A stretch of 6,722 nucleotides of DNA from CBDULX01 sp965368175. Lineage in GTDB: Bacteria > Pseudomonadota > Gammaproteobacteria > SZUA-229. A program made the position numbers and the translations under genes. Position 1 is the stretch's first letter. Each line of letters opens with the position of its first letter. Positions 1-5,697 of the stretch are shown piece after piece. The notes beneath the pieces were generated by a model that was given only the letters and a program-made list of their open reading frames with translations, was not told the origin of the DNA and ran no database searches. Location of the stretch: assembly GCA_965368175.1 (NCBI GenBank), contig CBDULX010000166.1, positions 1-6,722 of the forward strand. Direction: 5' to 3'.

Positions 1-72
1 AAGTATTTTAGAGCTAACTCGCATAGGTATTTCGAGCCTTGAACTAATGTAAGTCTCTCGTTTTGCGTTCAT
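1..72 (-). CDS. Possible start of a minus-strand gene running off the left edge (weak)
   Basis: Reading the minus strand from an ATG at 72-70, 24 codons stay open to the window edge, beginning MNAKRETYISSRLEIPMRV. It lies 64 bp downstream of the hybrid kinase stop codon on the same strand, so it could be the next gene. Only a poor purine-rich stretch (AAGAAAA) precedes the ATG and the product is not recognised. A 24-codon open stretch is not rare by chance, and a plus-strand frame is also open from base 2 to a TAA at 50-52. Treat this as a placeholder. Confidence 0.2.
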   Translation of the reverse strand, partial: MNAKRETYISSRLEIPMRVSSKIL

Positions 73-79
73 TTGCGTT
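62..79. repeat. Two copies of TTTGCGTT, 10-bp period
   Basis: TTTGCGTT occurs at 62-69 and again at 72-79, one helical turn apart, in the gap after the hybrid kinase gene. Such phasing can mark paired protein-binding half-sites, but the motif is short and AT-rich, and chance occurrence is quite possible. Confidence 0.3.
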
Positions 80-136
80 TTCTTTTTATCTTAAATTATT
101 AATTTTATAGTCTATCTTGCGGGGATATCTCAGTGT

Positions 137-2311
137 CTAACCCTGTTTATTATGTTCATTTTTCATTGAGATCGTCTCACGAACTTTGCCTGCCAGTTCA
201 TTTCTGGTAAAAGGTTTTGACAAAAATTTTACACCATCATGAAGTATTCCACGATGAGCAATAACATTAGCGGTATAACCAGAAATATATAATGTTTTCA
301 TACCCGGATAAAAAGCCTCAATCTGTTCGGCTAATTCACGTCCGTTCATTTCCGGCATCACAACGTCTGTTATTAGTAAGTCAATATTTTCCGCATACTG
401 CCTGGCAAAAAGCAGAGCCTCAGCCGGGTTATTCATTGCCAGTACCTTATACCCAAGAGACTCCAGTATTCTCATGCCGATATCGAGTATCATATTCTCA
501 TCTTCAACAAACAGTATCGTTTCACTGCCGCCCTGCTCGACCTGGTCAGTTGTCTTAATTTGTTTTTCTGCACCGTCCGCTTCATTTCTGCGAAAATAAA
601 TTTTAAAAGTCGTCCCCTGCTCAGGTTCACTATAAACATTAATGAAACCTTCGTTCTGCCTGACTATGCCATAAACAGTAGACAGACCCAATCCCGTGCC
701 TTTCCCTATTATCTTGGTGCTGAAATACGGCTCGAATATATTCGTTAATACTTCTTGCTCTATGCCGACCCCATTGTCGCTCACAGCAAGCATGACATAG
801 TCACCGGGGATAAAGCCCGGGTGTTCAGCACAATAAGTTTCATCAAAACAGATGTTGTCTGTTTCGATGGTTAGCTTCCCAACACCTGATATAGCATCGC
901 GGGCGTTGACACAAAGATTTGCCAGAATCTGGTCTACCTGCGCAGGATCGATTTTCACAAATCCAGTATTAGCACCCGGGAGCCACACCAGATCAATATC
1001 TTCACCTATCAGTCGGCGAAGCATTTGCAACATGTCACTAATAACATCATTCAGGTTAAGTATCCTGGGCATGACGTTTTGTTTACGGGCAAACGCCAGC
1101 AGTTGATGAGTAAGATTGGCTGAACGCTTAGCTGCATTGCGTATTTGCACTAAATCGTTATGATGTGCATGTTTTTCATCCAGCTTCGAAAGTGCAAGAT
1201 CAGCATAGCCAAGTATGACACCCAGCATATTATTAAAATCATGTGCTATACCTCCGGCAAGGCGTCCTATGGATTCAATTTTCTGGGATTGTAGTAACTG
1301 AGCCTGCAGGTCTTTCCGCTCCTGTTCCGCCTTTATGCGATCAACCAGGGTCTGTTCCAGTTGAGCAGCATGTTTCTGACTGTCCTTGTATAATTGCGCG
1401 TTTCTAACAGTAAGGGCCGCAAGATTTGCCAGAGTGCGGGATAAATCAATCTCTGCATCTGAAACCAGGCAAGGATTCCCTACCGAACCCACGATGAATA
1501 CACCTATGGCCCTGGTTTCTGTAATCAGCGGCACGAAGAGCAGTGTGCGCAAGTTCCTCTGCTCCATGACAGCTCGCTCAGCTGTTGATAGATCGACGGT
1601 CAACATATCGGACACAAAAACAGGCTCAGCTGTAGTTATTGCCTGACGGATATGTGGGTGATCTGCAAGGGCGGCATTGCGCAACTCATCTGGAAATTGC
1701 TCGGGAAGTGGCGGTGTCGTTGCCCAGAGATACAGGTTTTCGTCTTCAAGCAGGTAGACGGCTGCAGTATCCAGCCCGACCAGGCTAGTCACTTCGTCGA
1801 CGGCTATCTGAAACACCTTCTGCAGGTCAAGTGTTGCTGTGAGACTTTTGCTAACGTCAAGCAGGGCTATAAGCCCCTGGGTGCGATGGTGAAGATCTTT
1901 TTCAATCTTCCTGTGCTCGGTAATATCGGTAATAACGGATATAAAGCCTGTCAACACGCCAGCATCATCGCGTTCATAGTCCCAGTCAATTTTCAGATCG
2001 ACCGGTACTCCATCCTTTCTTAGACATCGAGTCAGATAAGGTTCAGGCAGTGGCTGTTCCTTTACCAGGCTTGCCAGATAGCTCTTCAACTGCTCCTGCT
2101 CAGCAGACGATGGCTGTACATCCCAAATTTTCCTGCCCAGAAGCTCACTGTCGCCATATCCCAATATCATGTGGTGAGCTCGATTGCTGTAGGTTATGGT
2201 GCCCTCACAATCGTTTTCCTGAACGCCATGATTCATGGTATCAAGCACTAGCCGATAGCGCTTCAGGCTTCTACTTAGAGCCGCTATATCCGAATTATTA
2301 TCTTTGTCCAT
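137..2311 (-). CDS. Cytoplasmic PAS-GAF hybrid sensor histidine kinase with C-terminal receiver domain
   Basis: A 724-residue hybrid histidine kinase. By family knowledge, it senses a signal through N-terminal domains, autophosphorylates on His and passes the phosphate to its own receiver Asp. Domain order: a PAS domain at about 15-135 ending in the typical ITDITEHRKIEKDL linker; a GAF domain at about 145-305; a short coiled-coil linker at 310-345; HisKA with the H-box GIAHDFNN (phospho-acceptor H357); and an HATPase_c domain with the N-box around N465/N469, the G1 box SDNGVGI (D512), the F-box FEPYFSTK and the G2 box GKGTGLGL. The receiver at about 597-715 has acidic residues E603/D604, phospho-acceptor D649 in ITDVVMPEMNG, S677 and K699. 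No signal peptide or membrane segment is visible, so the input is probably cytosolic. The ATG start is the first possible one after an in-frame TAG 13 codons upstream, but it lacks a clear Shine-Dalgarno. No HPt protein or response-regulator gene lies beside it, so it looks like an orphan kinase. Ligand and output are unknown. Confidence 0.95.
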   Translation of the reverse strand: MDKDNNSDIAALSRSLKRYRLVLDTMNHGVQENDCEGTITYSNRAHHMILGYGDSELLGRKIWDVQPSSAEQEQLKSYLASLVKEQPLPEPYLTRCLRKDGVPVDLKIDWDYERDDAGVLTGFISVITDITEHRKIEKDLHHRTQGLIALLDVSKSLTATLDLQKVFQIAVDEVTSLVGLDTAAVYLLEDENLYLWATTPPLPEQFPDELRNAALADHPHIRQAITTAEPVFVSDMLTVDLSTAERAVMEQRNLRTLLFVPLITETRAIGVFIVGSVGNPCLVSDAEIDLSRTLANLAALTVRNAQLYKDSQKHAAQLEQTLVDRIKAEQERKDLQAQLLQSQKIESIGRLAGGIAHDFNNMLGVILGYADLALSKLDEKHAHHNDLVQIRNAAKRSANLTHQLLAFARKQNVMPRILNLNDVISDMLQMLRRLIGEDIDLVWLPGANTGFVKIDPAQVDQILANLCVNARDAISGVGKLTIETDNICFDETYCAEHPGFIPGDYVMLAVSDNGVGIEQEVLTNIFEPYFSTKIIGKGTGLGLSTVYGIVRQNEGFINVYSEPEQGTTFKIYFRRNEADGAEKQIKTTDQVEQGGSETILFVEDENMILDIGMRILESLGYKVLAMNNPAEALLFARQYAENIDLLITDVVMPEMNGRELAEQIEAFYPGMKTLYISGYTANVIAHRGILHDGVKFLSKPFTRNELAGKVRETISMKNEHNKQG

Positions 2312-2620
2312 AGAATCTACATTTAAGATTATGACGCTGTAGAAAATCCACTAAAACCGTTTACATGAGCCTATATTTGAGGTTATTTCAGACCCATGTA
2401 TATTAGATAACTCTAAAGCCCATATGTTTTACTTGCCCTTAATCATGCCCACCGAGCAGTATTTCGTCCAGCACTTTCAGCAATGCCCCTGTAATACTGT
2501 AATTTTACGATATGATGACTATAAAGTTATCATACCCCTGAATCATTATTATAGCCTTCTCATGTAATTCCCGCCGGAGCTAAATGGCGCATACTCAAGC
2601 AAAAACATCACGTCGCTTTG

Positions 2621-2704
2621 CGCAACCATAGCAGGTAATATTTTTTAAGCTTTTTTCACGATTAGTTGCGTTGACGTAAATGGATTTACTAATGTCACGT
2701 TGCG
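2621..2704. repeat. Inverted repeat CGCAAC / GTTGCG and an internal dyad
   Basis: CGCAAC at 2621-2626 is matched by GTTGCG at 2665-2670 and again at 2699-2704. Between the last two lies a 6-bp perfect dyad, GTAAAT (2676-2681), GG, ATTTAC (2684-2689). The stretch between also holds T-runs around a HindIII-like AAGCTT. It could be a decayed mobile repeat or a weak hairpin. It directly adjoins the MITE-like element, but its ends do not match that element. Confidence 0.35.
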
Positions 2705-2734
2705 GAAGGGCCATCTGCTTTTTCTTTTATAAAT

Positions 2735-2871
2735 CTAAGGAACCTCTGATGTGTTGTCATTTCGACCAAAGGGAGAAATCTTGCTTTTGATAGCTGTATA
2801 AATATCAAGCATTTAAGATCCCTCCATTTAAGTCGGGATGACATATTATGACTTAATCAGAGGTTCCCTAA
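2735..2871. mobile_element. MITE-like element, 129 bp, IS5-type ends, with CTAA target duplication
   Basis: The ends form a perfect 12-bp terminal inverted repeat: GGAACCTCTGAT at 2739-2750 and its reverse complement at 2856-2867. Each end is flanked directly by CTAA (2735-2738 and 2868-2871). That 4-bp duplication fits the YTAR target preference known for IS5-group transposases, and the GGAA...CTGA ends resemble IS5-family termini. The 129-bp interior has no ORF but folds back on itself. Left-arm blocks TGTCATTTCGAC, GGAGAAATCTT and TTGATA are matched in inverted orientation by right-arm blocks TGTCATCCCGAC, GGAGGGATCTT and TTGATA, around a short AT-rich centre. A non-autonomous element mobilised in trans by an IS5-like transposase is the simplest reading. 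The ends and duplication are seen directly; the family assignment is inference. Confidence 0.75.
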
Positions 2872-2931
2872 TGCTCACGAAGCTATAGCAAGCCCATCGA
2901 TGTCCATCCTGGTACCTGCATAATTTCATCT

Positions 2932-2978
2932 CAATGCATTGCAGACCCGGCAATGGTATAGCGATACTCATGCCATTG
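2932..2978. repeat. Palindrome and nested hairpin built on CAATG/CATTG
   Basis: A perfect 10-bp palindrome, CAATGCATTG, lies at 2932-2941. Just beyond it, CAATGG (2951-2956) pairs with CCATTG (2973-2978). Inside that pair a smaller perfect stem, GTAT, AGCG loop, ATAC, occupies 2956-2967. Together they suggest a folded segment in the mgtE 3' region. Alternatively this could be the remains of a repeat element. No function can be assigned from sequence alone. Confidence 0.4.
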
Positions 2979-2992
2979 TGCTACATGACACT

Positions 2993-3056
2993 GTCTTAAT
3001 AACTCAGACTGTAACCTCAGTCAGCTGACAGAGCAGATGCCTGCTCTGAATAAGAC
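2993..3056. repeat. Dyad cluster able to fold as a two-armed junction after mgtE
   Basis: An outer pair, GTCTTA (2993-2998) and TAAGAC (3051-3056), encloses two hairpins: GACTG (3007-3011) with CAGTC (3018-3022), and the perfect 8-bp stem CAGAGCAG (3029-3036), ATGC loop, CTGCTCTG (3041-3048). An 8-bp palindrome, TCAGCTGA (3021-3028), bridges the two. The cluster starts about 49 bp past the mgtE stop codon on the transcribed side. It could be a structured 3' end of the mRNA, a small RNA or a cruciform-forming repeat. The stems are seen; the fold and role are inferred. Confidence 0.4.
3029..3048 (-). terminator. Candidate mgtE hairpin without a U-run
   Basis: A perfect 8-bp stem with a 4-base loop lies 57 bp beyond the mgtE stop codon in the direction of transcription. 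It is the strongest hairpin in this gap and well placed to end the mgtE transcript or protect its 3' end. No T-run follows it on the minus strand, so it is not a canonical Rho-independent terminator. The only nearby T-run (around 3064-3069) precedes it. Confidence 0.3.
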
Positions 3057-3104
3057 TGGGATCAAAAAGAACTGTGGCGTGATCTGCCCCAGCTAAACCA
3101 TCAT

Positions 3105-4472
3105 TCAGGACAACAACTGAGGCATGAAGAAAGACGCAAGACTTAGTACCAGAAAGAAACCCGCCATATCCGTAACCGTGGTTAACAACGGGCCAGAGGC
3201 AACCGCCGGATCAATTCTAAAGTGCTTGAGTATCAGTGGCACCGTACCGCCGATGGATACCGCAATCAGAGTATTTACCGACAGCGCAAGTCCAATCACC
3301 AGACCAAGATAGACATTATCTTTCCAAAACCAGGCAACAATACCGATGAGAATACCGAGCACAATACCATTAATAATACCAACACTAAGTTCCTTTTTTA
3401 ACACGTGAAAAATATCGATGGGGCGCGTGAGTCCCAGTGCCAGTTCACGCATACTAACGCCTACAGCCTGATTTCCCGAACAACCGCTCATATCCGACAC
3501 CATGGGGAGAAATACAGCAATGGCGATCACCGCGGCCAGCGTTTCCTCATAAGCGGAAATCACACTCGCAGCTATAATATTCAGAACAATATTGGATGAC
3601 AGCCAGGCCAGCCTGCGCCTGGAACGCAACAGGGTTGGCATAGAACGCAACTCATCTCCAACCTGCTGTCTGGAAAGACTTTCGTGTTCGACACGTTCCA
3701 GCTCGGCTTCTGCAAGCTCTAACCTTGAAACAATGCCCAGTATCGTTCCCCGATTATCGACCACAGGCATACCGAGAAATGGATGTTCATCAAACAGGGC
3801 AACCAGTTCATCCTGACTCATTTCCGGCGGAACCGAGATTGCTGGATTCATGATGTCAGAGAGTTGCACAGAACGCTTGCTTCTCAACAGACCACGCAGG
3901 GATACGACACCAATCAATCGGCCGGATTCATCGATAATATACGGATGCTGCCCACGGTGACGTTCAAACTCTTCATCATCTGCGATCAGGCGTTTAAACA
4001 CAGCGCCGACCGTTTCATCGCTGTGAAAAGAAAAGACCTCCAGCTCCATCAGTCCACCAGCAGTATCTGGCTCGTACTGAGAAAGTTTTCGTACGTCCTC
4101 CGCACTTTCGAAATCCATTGCGGAAAGAATGGCCTCAGCATCCTCCTTTTCCAGTTCCTGGACTATGTCGGCCTGAGTGTCGGACTGCAACTCCTCCATG
4201 ATTCTGGCGGCCACTGAGGAATCGAGGCCTTCGATCATGGATGCAGCGAGTTCTGCTGGTGCTTCTTCGATCAATTCGGCCGCCGCTTCCGGCGTCAGGA
4301 TTGATATTAGCTGATCACGATCATCCGCCTTCATCAGGGAGGCATGTCGCAATGCCTCCTGACTGGTAATAGATTCAATAATTTCTGCAACCTGTTGCTC
4401 ATCATCTGCATCAATTGCTAGCTGCAGCGTATCTTCGAGCGCGATGTCCTGCTTTTCGAGCGTATCACTCAT
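3105..4472 (-). CDS. mgtE: MgtE-family magnesium transporter
   Basis: An inner-membrane Mg2+ channel of the MgtE (SLC41-related) family that opens when internal Mg2+ is low. From the ATG at 4472-4470 it is 455 residues, close to the 450 of Thermus thermophilus MgtE. An acidic MgtE_N helical-repeat domain (about 30-137, rich in EE/DD pairs) is followed by two CBS domains (about 144-197 and 205-259), a plug helix, and five predicted membrane segments near 292-311, 313-327, 362-383, 386-415 and 425-449. In the last segment DPAVASGPLLTTVTD carries D435, matching the pore Mg2+ ligand D432 of the Thermus protein. The loop after TM2 reads FLPMVSDMSGCSGNQ rather than the classical GGNxGxQ. The frame extends upstream to a TTG at 4511 (468 residues), but that codon has no Shine-Dalgarno, whereas AGGA precedes the ATG by about 10 bases. 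The acidic N-terminal and CBS domains imply gating by Mg2+ itself. No neighbour forms an obvious operon with it. Confidence 0.95.
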   Translation of the reverse strand: MSDTLEKQDIALEDTLQLAIDADDEQQVAEIIESITSQEALRHASLMKADDRDQLISILTPEAAAELIEEAPAELAASMIEGLDSSVAARIMEELQSDTQADIVQELEKEDAEAILSAMDFESAEDVRKLSQYEPDTAGGLMELEVFSFHSDETVGAVFKRLIADDEEFERHRGQHPYIIDESGRLIGVVSLRGLLRSKRSVQLSDIMNPAISVPPEMSQDELVALFDEHPFLGMPVVDNRGTILGIVSRLELAEAELERVEHESLSRQQVGDELRSMPTLLRSRRRLAWLSSNIVLNIIAASVISAYEETLAAVIAIAVFLPMVSDMSGCSGNQAVGVSMRELALGLTRPIDIFHVLKKELSVGIINGIVLGILIGIVAWFWKDNVYLGLVIGLALSVNTLIAVSIGGTVPLILKHFRIDPAVASGPLLTTVTDMAGFFLVLSLASFFMPQLLS

Positions 4473-4521
4473 GACGACCAGATCCTGTTCATTATTATAA
4501 ATTTGTACCAATGAGATCTAT

Positions 4522-4551
4522 TATCTACTATTTTTATACAGTTTGTGTGAA
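4522..4551 (-). promoter_or_regulatory. Possible sigma-70 promoter for mgtE
   Basis: On the minus strand, TTCACA (plus positions 4546-4551, five of six matches to TTGACA) is followed after 18 bases by TAGATA (4522-4527, four of six matches to TATAAT). Transcription would begin near 4515, giving a leader of about 40 bases to the ATG and almost none to the TTG, which supports the ATG start. The region is AT-rich, so such matches arise easily. Confidence 0.25.
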
Positions 4552-4556
4552 TCACA
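4546..4556. promoter_or_regulatory. Dyad TGTGA-A-TCACA over the putative mgtE -35 box
   Basis: A perfect 5-bp inverted repeat with a single central base overlaps the proposed -35 hexamer of mgtE. The half-sites match those of CRP/FNR-type sites, but the spacing (1 base instead of 6 for CRP) does not fit that family. It may be an operator for another regulator or a chance palindrome. Confidence 0.25.
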
Positions 4557-4742
4557 TAGAATGATCATCAAGTTTACGCCATGAATAATAATTCAGATTT
4601 TTCATAATTCAAACGAGCCATATATACTCGAAACATTAAAACTCACCATTACAATTATTTAGACGTTACTATCGAAGTAAAAGTCACAATTTATTATAGG
4701 GAAATTTTAAAAAAAGAGACCATAAGTCCTGACGAAATAGTG

Positions 4743-4754
4743 TCACACCTGTGA
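4743..4754. repeat. Dyad TCACA-CC-TGTGA downstream of the CZB gene
   Basis: A perfect 5-bp inverted repeat with a 2-base centre, 37 bp past the CZB stop codon. It shares the TGTGA half-site with the dyad at 4546-4556, in the opposite arrangement. It could be a small hairpin at the end of the CZB transcript or part of a binding-site pair for mgtE. Confidence 0.25.
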
Positions 4755-4770
4755 AATTTATTATTTAAGC

Positions 4771-4785
4771 AGCCGGAAAATGGCT
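4771..4785 (-). terminator. Weak hairpin after the CZB gene
   Basis: AGCC (4771-4774) and GGCT (4782-4785) form a 4-bp stem with a 7-base loop, six bases past the CZB stop codon. On the minus strand an AT-rich tract (GCTTAAATAATAAATTT) follows, not a clean T-run. It is a marginal Rho-independent terminator at best. Confidence 0.25.
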
Positions 4786-4791
4786 AAATGT

Positions 4792-5223
4792 TTATGCATT
4801 TGGCAAATTAGTAATATCGTTTTCCAGTATTTCAAGTTGTTTGATCAGGGTATCCGATAGCATCTTTAATTCCGGGAATAATGACCTTGCCAGCTTCAGG
4901 TTAGGCGGCTTGATTTTCCTTGTTTTCCCAAACAGACCAGACAGGTATGAGTGATCCGTTTTTTCGTAAATCGCTGCGAAAATTCTGGCATAACTAGCAT
5001 GCAGGGCACTATGGGTCTTCTCCAACACCTTGAACGAAGGCAGCTCCTTACAGCATTGGCCTGCACCATAATACCATTGACCAAAACTGCACTCAGTGCC
5101 ATCTAGCGGAATCTGGTTTTTTTCCAGGGGAATACCATGGATTAATGCATCGGCTTTCATTACCCAGCTGATATGAGCGCGCTTTGCTGAACGTACCGTT
5201 TGCAATATATCTTGTATAGTCAT
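4792..5223 (-). CDS. Stand-alone CZB (chemoreceptor zinc-binding) domain protein
   Basis: A 143-residue soluble protein consisting of a CZB domain plus a helical tail. By family knowledge, CZB domains bind Zn2+ through three His and one Cys and occur on chemoreceptors and diguanylate cyclases, where they sense zinc or oxidants such as HOCl through the zinc-bound Cys. The ligands are visible here: H17 in AHISW, C45 in the hallmark ECSFGQWYYG, and H71 and H75 in THSALH. The spacing of 28, 26 and 4 is close to that of E. coli DgcZ (H22, C52, H79, H83). Residues about 95-143 have no known output domain; from 110 on they look like an amphipathic, possibly coiled-coil helix. Two further Cys (57, 58) lie just after the core motif. 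The ATG has a good Shine-Dalgarno, AGGT six bases upstream. With no effector domain fused, it presumably acts through a partner, which is not in this window. Confidence 0.88.
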   Translation of the reverse strand: MTIQDILQTVRSAKRAHISWVMKADALIHGIPLEKNQIPLDGTECSFGQWYYGAGQCCKELPSFKVLEKTHSALHASYARIFAAIYEKTDHSYLSGLFGKTRKIKPPNLKLARSLFPELKMLSDTLIKQLEILENDITNLPNA

Positions 5224-5229
5224 CAGATT

Positions 5230-5233
5230 ACCT
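5230..5233 (-). promoter_or_regulatory. Ribosome binding site of the CZB gene
   Basis: AGGT on the minus strand, six bases before the ATG at 5223-5221. This is the clearest Shine-Dalgarno in the window and fixes the CZB start. Confidence 0.55.
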
Positions 5234-5264
5234 GCAAATATATGACTTTATATAGACTCAACAA

Positions 5265-5280
5265 CCTGTAGTGCCTGTAG
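5265..5280. repeat. Tandem CCTGTAG, 9-bp period
   Basis: CCTGTAG occurs at 5265-5271 and 5274-5280, about 45-57 bp upstream of the CZB start codon. Two direct half-sites this close to a start codon could bind a regulator. No known consensus is matched with confidence. Confidence 0.3.
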
Positions 5281-5340
5281 TTTCTGCTTAAGTAGCTTAG
5301 GGAAATATTTACGGTTACAGAATTACTATAATGCATATAA

Positions 5341-5640
5341 ATGAAAATGCCAGAAATACACTTGATTGAAATATTGAAATCAGGGTATTCACCAGATGAG
5401 AACAGGCTGGAAATACCACTTGAGGCCATATTGGATGGGCTCACTGGAAGCAGGGAATCAGCATTAATCTATTTTCGATATAGATAAGCCGGGATCAGAC
5501 AAGCTCTAAATAGCTATATGATCTAACTATGCGAATATGAATATGACAGGGAATGGAAACGTAAAATTATTCAGGCGCATATCACTCGTTCGGGTGATGA
5601 CATAAACCACTCAATACCATTTAATATTCACTCAATATGA
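5341..5640 (+). pseudogene. Decayed gene remnant of unknown function, two in-frame TAA codons
   Basis: A single plus-strand frame reads as protein-like sequence over about 99 codons, broken only by TAA at 5485-5487 and 5524-5526. The first segment is a 48-codon ORF from ATG 5341, starting MKMPEIHLIEILKSGYSPDE and ending ALIYFRYR. It is followed by AGIRQALNSYMI, then a 37-residue segment containing EYDREWKRKIIQAH, closed by TGA at 5638-5640. Both TAA codons would become CAA (Gln) by one T-to-C change, giving RYR-Q-AGIRQ and YMI-Q-LCEY, which suits an intact ancestor decayed by C-to-T transitions. A TAA directly precedes the ATG and no Shine-Dalgarno is seen. I do not recognise the family. Either the first 48 codons form a small real gene or the whole is a relic. 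TAA is used as a normal stop by both flanking genes, so recoding is unlikely. Confidence 0.4.
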
Positions 5641-5641
5641 T

Positions 5642-5661
5642 GCTATTACTTTACTAATAGC
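5642..5661. promoter_or_regulatory. Operator-like inverted repeat GCTATTA-N6-TAATAGC
   Basis: A perfect 7-bp inverted repeat separated by six bases, ending 36 bp before the hydrolase ATG. Its length and position suit a binding site for a dimeric transcription factor acting on the hydrolase promoter. It is too AT-rich and T-poor afterwards to be a terminator. No known consensus is recognised. Confidence 0.4.
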
Positions 5662-5697
5662 CATCTATTTAGATGAACTAAATGAACAAAACACATT

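Larger units (their letters stand above)
2312..3104. other. 793-bp spacer with no convincing gene
   Basis: This spacer separates mgtE from the hybrid kinase, both on the minus strand. Neither strand has an open frame with a credible start and length. It contains a MITE-like element (2739-2867), a dyad-rich stretch (2932-3056) that would be transcribed after mgtE, and short inverted repeats around 2621-2704. The kinase promoter should lie at the low-coordinate end. A CATAAT sequence on the minus strand (2328-2333) is a possible -10 box, but no good -35 box stands at the right distance. A TATAAT (minus strand, 2548-2553) also lacks a -35 partner. Confidence 0.6.
4473..4791. other. AT-rich spacer upstream of mgtE, no gene seen
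   Basis: This stretch separates the CZB gene's stop codon from the mgtE ATG, with both genes on the minus strand. It is very AT-rich and has no credible open frame apart from the short upstream extension of mgtE. It holds a possible promoter and two TGTGA-type dyads, listed separately. I see no recognisable Mg2+-sensing leader such as an M-box. Confidence 0.5.

Noticed and set aside
2..52. Plus-strand frame open from the left edge to TAA at 50-52, possible gene end
   Set aside because: Only 16 codons, no recognisable motif, and it competes with the equally weak minus-strand reading of the same bases.
2439..2507. Minus-strand 21-codon open stretch ending LLKVLDEILLGGHD, possible gene remnant
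   Set aside because: It looks protein-like but is short, lacks a start, and the frame beyond its upstream stop does not continue convincingly. No family is recognised.
2584..2631. 15-codon plus-strand ORF after GGAG (MAHTQAKTSRRFAQP)
   Set aside because: The Shine-Dalgarno-like GGAG is only four bases from the ATG, no gene follows that a leader peptide could control, and the ORF is too short to support alone.
2735..2871. CRISPR or tRNA-like interpretation of the foldback element
   Set aside because: There are no regularly spaced direct repeats and no cloverleaf or CCA end. The terminal inverted repeats plus CTAA duplication are better explained by transposition.
4512..4791. Mg2+ riboswitch upstream of mgtE
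   Set aside because: No strong paired stems or M-box-like conserved core can be seen; the region is mostly low-complexity AT-rich sequence.
5223..5444. 73-codon minus-strand frame from a GTG, whose TGA overlaps the CZB ATG (TGATG)
   Set aside because: The overlap looks like translational coupling, but the product is Ser/Tyr/Ile-rich and unlike a real protein. It has no Shine-Dalgarno at its GTG and lies antisense to the more protein-like plus-strand frame at 5341.
5341..5640. Stop-codon readthrough or recoding of TAA as Gln
   Set aside because: The CZB and hydrolase genes both end properly at TAA, so a changed genetic code is not supported. Ordinary decay is simpler.
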